Source: Sphaeroforma sirkka (Eukaryota > Opisthokonta > Ichthyosporea > Ichthyophonida). From it: 37,500 nt of DNA. The notes under the pieces are model-generated. The model worked only from the letters and a program-made list of their open reading frames with translations. It ran no database searches and had not been told where the DNA came from. Where the stretch lies: the NCBI GenBank assembly GCA_001586965.3, contig LUCW03002611.1, positions 32,501 to 70,000 of the forward strand. Reading direction: 5' to 3'. This document shows, piece by piece, positions 29,679-37,500 of this stretch (position 1 is the first letter of the stretch; each line of letters opens with the position of its first letter). The translations under genes and the position numbers were made by a program.

Positions 29679-30060
29679 TCAATGTGACCCCCCCCGTGAT
29701 GATTTGCCACAGGCTGTTGTGCCGTTCTTTAGGAGCGTGTTGTTTGTGTTTTCGACTATCATCGGATCTTGTTCAAGTGATAACAAGAATTTGGGGAACC
29801 ACGTTGCGTTTGGGTAGTACGGGACGCACATTGTATTGCTTGTGGCTTCCTCTATGACTTTGTCTAACACGTCTGGTATTAGTTCCCAAAGAGGATTCGC
29901 CCATGCGTTTATTTCATCTGCCTAGTTCTGTAGGAGCGCGTTTTGTTTATTGGTGTAGAACTTTGAGGTCTGAGCATTGTGTGCGGTTGCAAATAAATCG
30001 ATGATGAATTTACCGAACAGGCCTTCTGCATCTTGAAAGAGCCGTGGATGTAGTTTCCAG
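29679..30060 (-). pseudogene. Ty3-C Dam-like module
   Basis: The end of the 29,922-30,308 frame reads FIIDLFATAHNAQTSKFYTN. After a stop at about 29,922 the same frame continues NAWANPLWELIPDVLDKVIE, then PYYPNATWFPKFL. These are the same landmarks as in Ty3-B (x-D-x-FA-S/T, N-P-P/L-W-x-LI, x-VLxK, P-x-x-P...WF). NPLW replaces NPPW, which would damage the catalytic-loop motif. Between this module and integrase is a short unreadable gap (29,545-29,678). Confidence 0.6.
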
Positions 30061-30189
30061 TCTATGGCAGACACTAGGATGGGCATGTTTGTTTCTAGGT
30101 AAGTGTGTTCTTGACCATTGTGTATGTGGTCATCGGCTTCTTTAAAACCATTCGATGTTTTGATGTTGAATGTGTCTTCGTGTAGTCGT

Positions 30190-30569
30190 GACAATCTGTC
30201 AGCAACTTCATTATCTTTTCCTGGCACGTGTATGATGCTGAAGTGGTAATGAAACGTTTTCGCTATCCATTTCGCGAGCATAGGATGCAGCGTTTGCTGC
30301 TTGTTCATCTGGCGTATCCCTTTGTGATCTGTTCACAATGGTATATCGCCGCCTTTGATGTACTCTGAAAAATGTTCCAGACTGTATACGAGTGCTAACA
30401 ACTCTTTAGTATTTGTCCCATATCTTTGTTGTGCAGGGTTGAGCCCGTTTGAGAAAAAGAGTATATCTCTTCTGACTCCATTTACAATTTGGGACCGACA
30501 TCCTCCTATGTCATAGTCACTTGCATCGTTCATGATCTTAAATGGTACTCCATCTACTGGGTACGCCAA
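30190..30569 (-). pseudogene. Ty3-C RNase H
   Basis: KIMNDASDYDIGGC holds the first catalytic Asp. GLNPAQQRYGTNTKELLALV holds the family Glu region. A stop at 30,333 precedes TDHKGIRQMNKQQTLHPMLA and AKTFHYHFSIIHVPGKDN, followed by EVADRLSRL, the usual end of Ty3 RNase H. One nonsense codon separates the two halves in the same frame. Confidence 0.88.
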
Positions 30570-30605
30570 AGTTGCTGAGCATGCAATGGCATCTTTGCGT
30601 TCTTC

Positions 30606-31500
30606 TCATTTCTTAATGAGCTCTGGTGTCCAAAGATTGGCTATATTTTGATTCATTTTGCCTCTTATGAGATTGTGGAAGTGTTTCAATATGTGTGCAA
30701 ACTGAGGTATGTGGTTTCGCATGTAATTTGCTAGACCGACTGCTCGATATAAGTCACGTTTGGTTATTGGTATAGGCCGGTCCATCATGCGTTTCTGTTT
30801 CTCTGGGTCTGTTTTTGAGCCCTTTGGTGGTTACTTTGACGCCTAGTATATTGACTGTCTTGACTGCAGACGCACACTTGCTGTGATTTAGCTTGAAGTT
30901 AGTAGCATTAAGTCTTTTGATGACTTCGCGTACTGTTTGTCTATGTTCTTCTTCTCTCATACCAGCGATAACTATGTCATCGACATATACTTGTATCCCT
31001 TTGATGTCAATGAGGAAGTTGGCCATCACTCTTTGGAATTGTGCTGTTAGCGAGTGCAGTCCAAATGGAGCTGATTTGAATGAATATTGTGCTCCTCTCC
31101 ATGAAAATGTAAAGAAGTGTTGGCTCTTTTTTTATGTACTTTAAAGTGGTGGAAGCCTCCTGTTAAGTCTAATTCAGAAATGAATTGCGCACATTGTAGG
31201 TTATGAAGCACTTCCTTTATCTTTGGTAAAACAAATTTGTCTTGTTCATGTTGATAATTTACTTCACTTTAGTCTAAACATGTGCGTACCGTCTTTCACA
31301 GACCTGTCTGTTCTAATCCCTGTGGATAGTAGTGGCGGGTTCACTTTTGTGGCTGTTGTTCTTTTGTATATGTGTCCAACTTTGACCCATTTCTGAGCAT
31401 TTTCATCTGTTTGTGGGATGTATTTGTGTGGAACAAAGTTCACTTTAGCATGACGAATATTATTGGCTTTCACCTTTTGACTTGGTATCTCTATCACTGA
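30606..31500 (-). pseudogene. Ty3-C reverse transcriptase
   Basis: Pieces in order: NPPLLSTGIRTDRSVKDGTH (31,264-31,497), FISELDLTGGFHHF near 31,165 with the first catalytic Asp, IQVYVDDIVIAG near 30,985 with YVDD, and KLNHSKCASAVKTVNILGVK. MMDRPIPITKRDLYRAVGLA and MRNHIPQFAHILK follow as the thumb/connection. Stops near 31,261 and 31,036 and a frame change near 30,790 break it. Confidence 0.88.
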
Positions 31501-31739
31501 ATTGGTAGATTGCAGTGTACATCTGGTGGTATCTGACCATTTTGTTCTAACAAGTCTGAGAGTGATTCTCTGAATCCTTTATACCTGTTTATGTTCAGGG
31601 TCTTCTTCACATGGTGTCAGAAGTGATGCCCACTTGACATCTGTTGGTATTAGTGGGTTATTTATCTCTGCTAAGTATATGCCCAAGTATGGTAGAATGC
31701 CCATTCACAGTAGAATTGGTGATTTCTTGTCTGGGAGGC

Positions 31740-32000
31740 CAAGTACCTCGAAGCAGTTTGTCATTTTTTCTGCCTCCCGTAATTTATATCACATACTTCA
31801 GGGGAACCTGTGCGTTGTATTCTTGCATCTGATTGTGCAAGTTGCATGTATCCAGGTTGTGCTTCTACAGGTAAGTATAGTTTGGTTACTACACTTCTGT
31901 CCATACAAGAATGTTGTGCTCCTGAATCTACTAGTGCATTTATGTGGTGCATTAATTACATGTCTATGCGCAATCTTTGGTCTCGTCGATTAGGAAGTAA
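31740..32000 (-). pseudogene. Ty3-C protease
   Basis: HINALVDSGAQHSCMDRSVV (31,952 downward) is an intact Asp-Ser-Gly-Ala active site of a Ty3-type aspartic protease. The sequence continues with PGYMQLAQSDARIQRTG. It is framed by stops. A plus-strand open stretch in the same DNA is a shadow. Confidence 0.82.
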
Positions 32001-32169
32001 AAAAATGGGTGTGTAAGCAATATCATTCGCATTTATTGACAACGTTTCTTCATCAGTGTGTGCATTCACAATGTCCACCATGTTTATCATGTCAGCCTCC
32101 CACCACCAAGATTTTCATAGATCTTCATCCATCTCTTGCACCTTATTGCCATTTATATTGGCCAACAGG

Positions 32170-33619
32170 TCAACATGGACGGTTTGGTTCTGTTGCGCTG
32201 CTCGAGCTTCTGCCCTGAGACGGTTGTTTTCCGCTTTGTTGGGGCCCACAGTGTGGGCAAGGTCGTGGTCCTCGTGGTGCTAGGGAGTCAGTGGCCTGTC
32301 CTATGGGACGACCCCTGCCTTGTCCTCCTGGTAGACCTCCACCTCTTGGTGGGCCACCCCCTCTCGGTGGTCTCCCACCTCTCGGTGGTCCCCCTGGAGC
32401 TATGCCCAGTCTTGGATGAGTGGCTCGCGGTTCGGGAACAGTTGCATTTCTCGCTCGCTTGTTTACACGCTTGCGATTAGCTTGTAGTATTGTTGCCTGT
32501 CTGATCATGCATTCTGTGAGCTCATGAAATACCTTCTCGGAGATGTCAGATAAGTGTCCACTACTACCGTCTGGTTTTGACTGAGCCTTTTCAGTTTGTC
32601 TGTTTCCGCTTGCAAACCGTACATGACTAGTACTTGGTAGCGTGATGCTTCGAGGAGTTGCCAATTGATAGCCTCTCTCTCCGTGCCCTTGTAACGCTTC
32701 TCCAACTCAAATATTGTGCGACGCAACCGTGCTGCCCGTACTTCTACATTCATACGAGTGTCATAAAAGTCGTTGAGCCACTTCTCTAGTAGATGGTCTA
32801 TTGGAGTGTGCCGTAGATTGTCAATGATTAATATGTAGACTTCTACATCAGTGAAGTCTAGCCAAAGTTTTTAGTAATACGTATACTGTTGAAGGCAGTG
32901 CGCGATACTTCCGTTGAGTTTGTCTGTCTGAGCAGCTCTTGTACTAGTGAGAGGTACTGTATCAATGTCATGTTTGTGCTCGCAAACAAGTCTTTAGCTA
33001 CAGATACAAACTCAATTGTATCACGACAATTAGCCATACTGACATATTTGCCTACTGGCCACTTAGGGAGCTCACTCATCTTGAGTAGTTTGTTCACTTC
33101 TGGCTCTGAAGCCACTGATAACTTTTGCCACAGTTCTTCATAGCTTTATTGTATAGCTATACTGACCACTCGTATATTACTGGAATTAATCGCTTAACTT
33201 GTTGTTCATGGACTGCTTTGCGCAGTTTGTGGAATGCTCTTATGTCCGCTGTTTGTGCATGCAAGTTGTCTACTAGTATATCTACAATGTAGAAGCTGCA
33301 CTCATAGATGGCCTTGTCTAAGACTATGTTGTACTTACTCATAGATGGTCTTGTCTGAGACTATATTGTACTTACTCATCGCTGGATCTATGGGAGCTCT
33401 TGCTGGAGTAAACTCATCATCCATGTGCATGCTCCCTTCTCCACTGCGTGGAGTGGTGGTACGAGAAGATGTCTGTGAGACTGGCATTGTGTTTGCTTTT
33501 ACTGGTCTTGTTCTGGCAGTGCGACTTGTGCTCCCACATGTGTGTGTACGACTTGAGCTCACTTGTGTGCGTAGGCTCCTTCGTGCTGCGCGTGTTCGTT
33601 GGTATGTCACAGACGTCAT
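32170..33619 (-). pseudogene. Ty3-C gag with RGG-rich tail
   Basis: The ATG at 33,619 opens a basic Ser/Thr/Arg-rich N-terminus (TYQRTRAARRSLRTQVSSS). A 37-bp tandem duplication (33,306-33,379) then shifts the frame and ends it at 33,335. The second copy restarts MSKYNIVLDKAIYECSFYIV. Later pieces (32,858-33,115; 32,505-32,753) are helical capsid-like segments (LPKWPVGKYVSMANCRDTIE). The C-terminal piece (32,170-32,664) has PPRGGRPPRGGGPPRGGG and then PCPHCGPQ. RGG boxes bind RNA and would stand in for a typical knuckle array; only one C-x-x-C pair is visible. It ends at a stop before the protease. Confidence 0.7.
33306..33379 (-). repeat. 37-bp tandem duplication in Ty3-C gag
   Basis: Two units, each beginning ATGAGTAAGTACAA on the minus strand (33,343-33,379 and 33,306-33,342), with three differences. 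The length of 37 bp breaks the gag frame. Confidence 0.85.
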
Positions 33620-33620
33620 T

Positions 33621-34549
33621 GACTGTTCTGCGTGTGGAACGTGTGGGGTATGGTTAGTACATTTGTAGTATCCGATCTGTTTTACCTGTATGTGCGTCCC
33701 CGTGTGGTATGCGGTGACTGTACTGACTGCAGGGCCTTGTGCTTGAATACCTTGAACTGCTCGTGTTCGTTTTGCCTGGGTTTGTTTGAAGGATTTTGGT
33801 TTGAGATGATAAACCTGGGTTTATGGTGGTTTATCGGTTGTAAACCCAGTTTCTCTTATAACTTGGTTCTGGAATTGTAAACCTGTAATTCGGGTTTATG
33901 AATTTTTCTGTTATATTTTTGTTCGTATTTGAGCTTCGGTGGTGTTCTCAACTTCTCGTTATGTATGACTTGATTTTGTGTGAAAGAGATATGATTGTAT
34001 CTGCATCCTATGTTTATATACAATTTTAATTGTAATTGTACACATGTAGTACAACTTGTATACGGTTAATACCTTTTGTACCCCCCACGCTCTTTGTACA
34101 TCTGTGTTTGTGATGCTTGCTGATTCCGTATGGGTTGTTGGGTGTACTATTGTCAATGTTCTATTCTTGTATATACACTCATTCGATAGTGCGTGTTTGC
34201 ATATATTTCTTGGTAATATAGGTGCTTTATCATAAGTTGTTGGTGGTTATGATCGTTCGCATCTGTGTCATTTAGTCACTTGGGCATTGTTTTGGCAGCT
34301 GTGCCGTGTATTTGTGCCACTTCCCACGTATTGAGGTTGTACTATGTGTGTCCTTAAATCCGTGTGTTACTGTCTCTTATCGAGATGTGCTGCACTTCTT
34401 AAAATATTTCTGTGTTGTGTAACGAGTAAATGCTTTAGTGATGTGTTTGTGAAATGCTTCAGCGATGTGTTTGCAAAGAGTTTCTTGTCTTGGGCTGTGC
34501 TTCTGCAACTAATATTGCTTGAGCTGGCCTGTAGATGTTGAATTGAGTG
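33621..34549 (-). other. Probable Ty3-C leader, non-coding
   Basis: No gene. Near 33,806-33,900 there are several AAACC/GGTTT inverted words, including TGGGTTTA and TAAACCCA, which can pair. The rest is T/G-rich on the plus strand. Confidence 0.45.
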
Positions 34550-34978
34550 TTCACTTTAAGTAAAGCCGGCTTGATTCTTTTATCACTCTCTCTGTAATTG
34601 AGATGTCGATGTATAGTAGTGATTTCGTTCAACGTCGGTGTTGTACCTTCGTATTACTTTTATCTCTGGCTATGAGATATGTCTGTTGTGGTTGTTATTG
34701 TATAGGTGGTGTGCCTATGTGTAGTATGTTTTGGGTCTTCCTCGTCGATTTTGAGTCAGATTGTCTTGTGCTACGTACGAATCTGATTGTATTGGTCTTG
34801 TGTGAATCGGATTGTATTGCTTTTATCTGCTTCTTCTTTACACTGTTGTTTGTCAGTTTATTTAAGCTAGTACTTGTCTCGTCCCTTATAATGCTTGTTG
34901 AAGATCTGATATTTAGAATTGAATTGCGTACGTGTATACTTCCCTTGTTTTTGGGTGTGATTCTCGTTGAATAGCCTG
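34550..34978 (+). repeat. 429-bp segment, inverted copy of 23,720-24,148
   Basis: This is the partner of the segment next to the Copia-1 3' LTR. It ends with GCCTG (34,974-34,978), the left target duplication of the solo LTR. The 123-codon frame 34,603-34,974 (plus) mirrors 23,724-24,095. Confidence 0.85.
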
Positions 34979-35449
34979 TATTGTTCTCAGATATTAAAGT
35001 ATCTTAAAGTGTTTTAGTTTTAAGTGAATAGTTGCGACTTATTTGATTCGAGTCCCTGCTTTTATATGCTTTGGACTCGTAATTATTGAGCCATTAAAAA
35101 ACACCTCTTAAGGTGAAAAAGGTTCTCACTTATTCTACGATCCAATCCAAAGGCAGCGTCACCACGTCTTCAACGATTGTGGCTTCCATTGTAATCTTTG
35201 GCCTTATGCTCTTAGATTGTACTTCTCCGATAGTTAGGGATGCCTTCATGCCTATCAGAGATATTCTATATTGATGATTCCTTACTCCCGGCATTTCAGT
35301 TCCGAGATAATTCCATCTAAAATATTTCTGTGTCTCTCTCTGAGTTTAGATTCTCTCCTTGGTTGATGCTGGGATAAACCTTGTTGAGTCTCCGCTGTTT
35401 GGTCGTAGTTTTATGCTTGGTAAACAATTCTGGTTTACTGCGATCAATA
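34979..35449 (-). mobile_element. Solo LTR of the Copia-1 family
   Basis: 471 bp, inverted relative to Copia-1, TATTG...CAATA. It is flanked on both sides by GCCTG (34,974-34,978 and 35,450-35,454), a perfect 5-bp target duplication. It is a full element reduced to one LTR by LTR-LTR recombination. This copy fixes the LTR ends for the family. Confidence 0.93.
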
Positions 35450-35454
35450 GCCTG

Positions 35455-35735
35455 TGTGTGTATCACTTGTGTTTACCACGTTCTCTGTGTTCTCAGACTT
35501 TCTTGTACTTACTTTGTTTTAACTACTAGCCATCTGTTTTACTAGCCTCAGTCTCTATCGATTTAGTCTAGTGATTGTGATCAATTATGCAGATCTGATC
35601 TGCTTATGCTATAAATGTATTGTTGTGAAGTTCTTAACTGTTTGGCTAATTAGTGTTTTAGATACCATTCTGCCCAACTGTGTTGTGCGTAATATTCCTT
35701 CTGCGATTTCAAGTTTATATTCTATTTGTGGGTGA
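35455..35735. other. Unassigned, possibly further Ty3-C leader or LTR
   Basis: T-rich DNA with no gene. It continues the DNA into which the solo LTR was inserted. The border with the copia remnant at 35,740 is not marked by a visible repeat. Confidence 0.4.
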
Positions 35736-35739
35736 TATC

Positions 35740-36260
35740 AAACGCTAGCGAAGATCACTGGCTCGCTGCTTGTCGCGTCCTCCACTATCTACGCACCAAC
35801 CCCACACTTGGCATCACGTACAGTTAGACGCTCCAAACACTCTCCACTGACGCCTACACTGATTCCGACTACGCCAGCTGCCTCACTACCCGTCGCTCCA
35901 CCACCAGTTATGTCATTCGCGTATGTGGCACACCCGTGATTTGGAAAATAAGCGCCAAAAGACTGTTAGCAGTAGCACTGCGAAAGCCGAATACTTTGCC
36001 GCCAGTGAAGCAGCTAAACACATATAGTGGCTTCGCAACTTATTAACTGTGCTTGGCTTTACCCCCAACGCCCCCACTGACCACTACTGCGATAACGAAT
36101 CCGCCGTACATGTAATCATCAACTCGGGAACCCCTAAGCTGCTCAAGCAACCACATTCGTGACCTCAAAGACCAATGTGTCATCGCTACCAAATACGTTA
36201 ACACTGCATTTAACATCGCAGACACTTTGAAGAAGAACCTTCCTCGACCTGCCCACTCTA
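35740..36260 (+). pseudogene. Copia RNase H remnant, second family
   Basis: The plus-strand translation gives HYLRTNPTLGITYS, then TDAYTDSDYASCLTTRRSTT, then SYVIRVCGTPVIWK. After frame changes come a Ser-rich AEYFAASEAAK word, WLRNLLTVLGFTPNAP and DNESAVHVIINSGTPKLLK. These are the ordered landmarks of Ty1/copia RNase H. The sequence is distinct from Copia-1 and much more C-rich on the plus strand, so it is a different family. At least three frame breaks. A minus-strand open stretch at 36,043-36,288 is a shadow. Confidence 0.8.
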
Positions 36261-36725
36261 AACATACATCTATCACACTCACCGCCATCCCCTACCCTGA
36301 TCAACCGGACCTCGTTGTGGCACTAGCTCATACGTCCGACAACAACCATACACACATTACCAACACACTCTACCGCGTATGCTGAGTTCGCTATGCATCC
36401 TGACCTCCAACGTCGTCTATGCCGTCAAGAGAGCTCCACCCGACCGATGTTCACCGCCATCCGCCCTGCTTTGATCCATCCACCTCCCTCCTGGCTCGAT
36501 CTGCCCTCCTATTCATCTAGACAGCTGCTCTACATACTTTCGGACCCAACCAAGCCGTAAAATCGCTACACCCACGTGCCTCTACACATACGCACAAAAC
36601 GTGCACAAACCCCAACTAGTCGATCATCACCTAGACTCCTCCCCCTTCTCTATCCTATGGAGAGTAGTTGAAAGGTACGTGACCATAGAATACAATAGAG
36701 AAACAAAAGATCTTTTCCTCAAGTA
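36261..36725 (+). other. C-rich 3' region of the copia remnant
   Basis: No gene. Strongly C-rich plus strand. Near 36,655-36,680 a purine-rich run (ATGGAGAGTAG) precedes TTGAAAGG, which could be a polypurine tract and LTR start, but no second LTR copy is present to confirm it. Confidence 0.35.
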
Positions 36726-36897
36726 CGGTTATCTCAGCTAGGAAACGTCCCCAGTCCGAGATAACCGAACTGAGTCTTTATTTGTGTTTTCACTGGACTC
36801 AGGATTTACTTGAGTGTTTCTCTCACACGCGGGAGTCCCGGTATATCTTACCGGTTCTACCGCTAATATTTCTGATGGCTCCAATATCAGAAATATT
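36726..36897. repeat. Cluster of four stem-loops
   Basis: Perfect inverted repeats in a row: 36,726-36,735 with 36,758-36,767 (CGGTTATCTC); 36,770-36,776 with 36,796-36,802 (CTGAGTC); 36,838-36,843 with 36,849-36,854 (CCGGTA); 36,865-36,876 with 36,886-36,897 (AATATTTCTGAT, 12 bp). It may lie in the LTR or 3' RNA of the copia remnant. Confidence 0.75.
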
Positions 36898-37500
36898 CCA
36901 ATCCTAATTCCGAAACTCAGTATTTGATTATTCTGGGTTTTGGGATTTGGATTGGCTTTTTGATATTCTGGTCCCTAGATACTATAGCCTGTATGGGCAC
37001 CCCACCCGGTGCTGGTTGGCTTGAACCACTGGCTGGGTTTGTCCCCCCCACTGGGTTGTCACCCACACCATCTGCGCCTGTGCCACCCCCGGCACCACCA
37101 CACACGCCTGCTCTAGTTGCTGTTGGCCTTATGAGTTGTCTGTGCTGGTGTGTGTGTTTCACTGGTTATCAGTAAAAACCTGTGCTATATTTACTGCGAA
37201 TGAGCGCTTCACCTCCTTTGTCTTCGCTGGTAACTTCGGTAAAGATCAATAAAAATTCGATATATTTTACGTACCTTTGTTGTTATCCCGCTTTGCTGCA
37301 CTTCCGTGGGGAGTGTTCACCGTCCTGTGTTGTGCGGTGGCTTGTTGCGTTCCTTCCTGTGTTTGTAAAGGTATATGTGGTGTTGGTTGTTGAGCTTATT
37401 TAGTCACGTGTGGAAATACTTTTGACTATTCTGTGATATGTGGAAATATTTTATCATATGCAATTTTCACTGGATGTTCGCTTTTATGACGTCACCCGTG
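36898..37500. other. Unassigned DNA at window end
   Basis: Two overlapping 80-codon open frames on opposite strands (36,917-37,175) are Pro/Ala-rich or Gly-rich by composition and show no domain. The minus-strand one ends with QNIKKPIQIPKPRIIKY. Nothing is supported. Confidence 0.45.

Larger units (their letters stand above)
28290..33620 (-). mobile_element. Ty3-C: decayed Ty3/gypsy chromovirus
   Basis: On the minus strand the order is gag (33,619 to about 32,170), protease (31,952-31,761), RT (31,497-30,606), RNase H (30,569-30,190), Dam-like module (30,050-29,680), integrase (29,544-28,707), and GPY/F plus chromodomain (28,706-28,290). It is a different family from Ty3-B (different gag with an RGG-rich tail, low pol similarity) but with the same unusual domain order. 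It contains many stops and frameshifts. LTRs were not identified. The 5' leader probably extends past 34.5 kb and contains the Copia-1 solo LTR. Confidence 0.85.

Noticed and set aside
32136..32480. 114-codon plus-strand open frame rich in Val and Leu
   Set aside because: Antisense to the RGG-rich Ty3-C gag.
36726..36897. tRNA or riboswitch
   Set aside because: The stem-loops do not form a cloverleaf and show no anticodon arm or T-loop consensus. No known riboswitch core was recognised.
36917..37175. Pro-rich plus frame and Gly-rich minus frame
   Set aside because: Both come from the same GC-rich low-complexity stretch. No domain or regulatory support.

Overview
This is a stretch of eukaryotic repeat DNA. 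I see no housekeeping gene, tRNA, rRNA or CRISPR. The evidence for a eukaryote is LTR retrotransposons, a DDE transposase gene cut by spliceosome-type introns (GTATGT/GTAAGT donors, AG acceptors, several introns of about 120 nt), and long (TA)n and (CA)n arrays. The sequence does not settle the lineage. A protist or early-branching fungus-like genome would fit, but that is a guess.

Layout. (1) 1-1,740: unassigned AT-rich DNA. (2) About 1,850-5,490, minus: a badly decayed Ty3/gypsy element (Ty3-A). (3) 5,491-6,056: AT-rich DNA with a palindrome and a small foldback element. (4) 6,057-7,670, minus: exon-like pieces ending in a Ulp1/C48-like cysteine protease. (5) 8,096-16,981, plus: a complete Ty3/gypsy chromovirus (Ty3-B) with 180-bp LTRs, a TATA target duplication, a 2.3-kb leader full of repeats, gag, pol and a chromodomain. 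(6) 16,986-17,423, minus: two more exon-like pieces, one with a CCHC zinc knuckle. (7) 17,424-23,719, plus: a Ty1/copia element (Copia-1) with 471/472-bp LTRs. (8) 23,720-24,148: a 429-bp segment with an inverted copy at 34,550-34,978. (9) 24,149-25,936, minus: Mutator-like (MULE) transposase exons. (10) 26,011-26,697: an inverted-repeat structure around large microsatellites. (11) 26,700-28,100: mostly unassigned, with weak exon candidates. (12) About 28,290-33,620, minus: a second chromodomain Ty3 element (Ty3-C), then its probable leader. (13) 34,979-35,449: a solo LTR of the Copia-1 family with a perfect 5-bp target duplication. (14) 35,740-36,260, plus: remains of another copia RNase H. 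(15) 36,726-36,897: a cluster of stem-loops, then unassigned DNA.

How it fits together. Removing Ty3-B and the Copia-1 block (17,423-24,141, bracketed by TTACTTA) leaves the minus-strand pieces at 25.9-24.1, 17.4-17.0 and 7.7-6.1 kb in one line. The order is MULE DDE domain, SWIM-like cysteine cluster, CCHC knuckle, Ser/Thr-rich linker exons, Ulp1-like protease. My main hypothesis is one large MULE carrying a Ulp1-type protease, split by two later LTR insertions. The second notable point is that both better-preserved Ty3 chromoviruses carry, between RNase H and integrase, a module resembling the Dam-type methyltransferase-like domain of DIRS/Ngaro elements. All retroelement reading frames here are broken by stops or frameshifts, although the LTR pairs are still about 98% identical.
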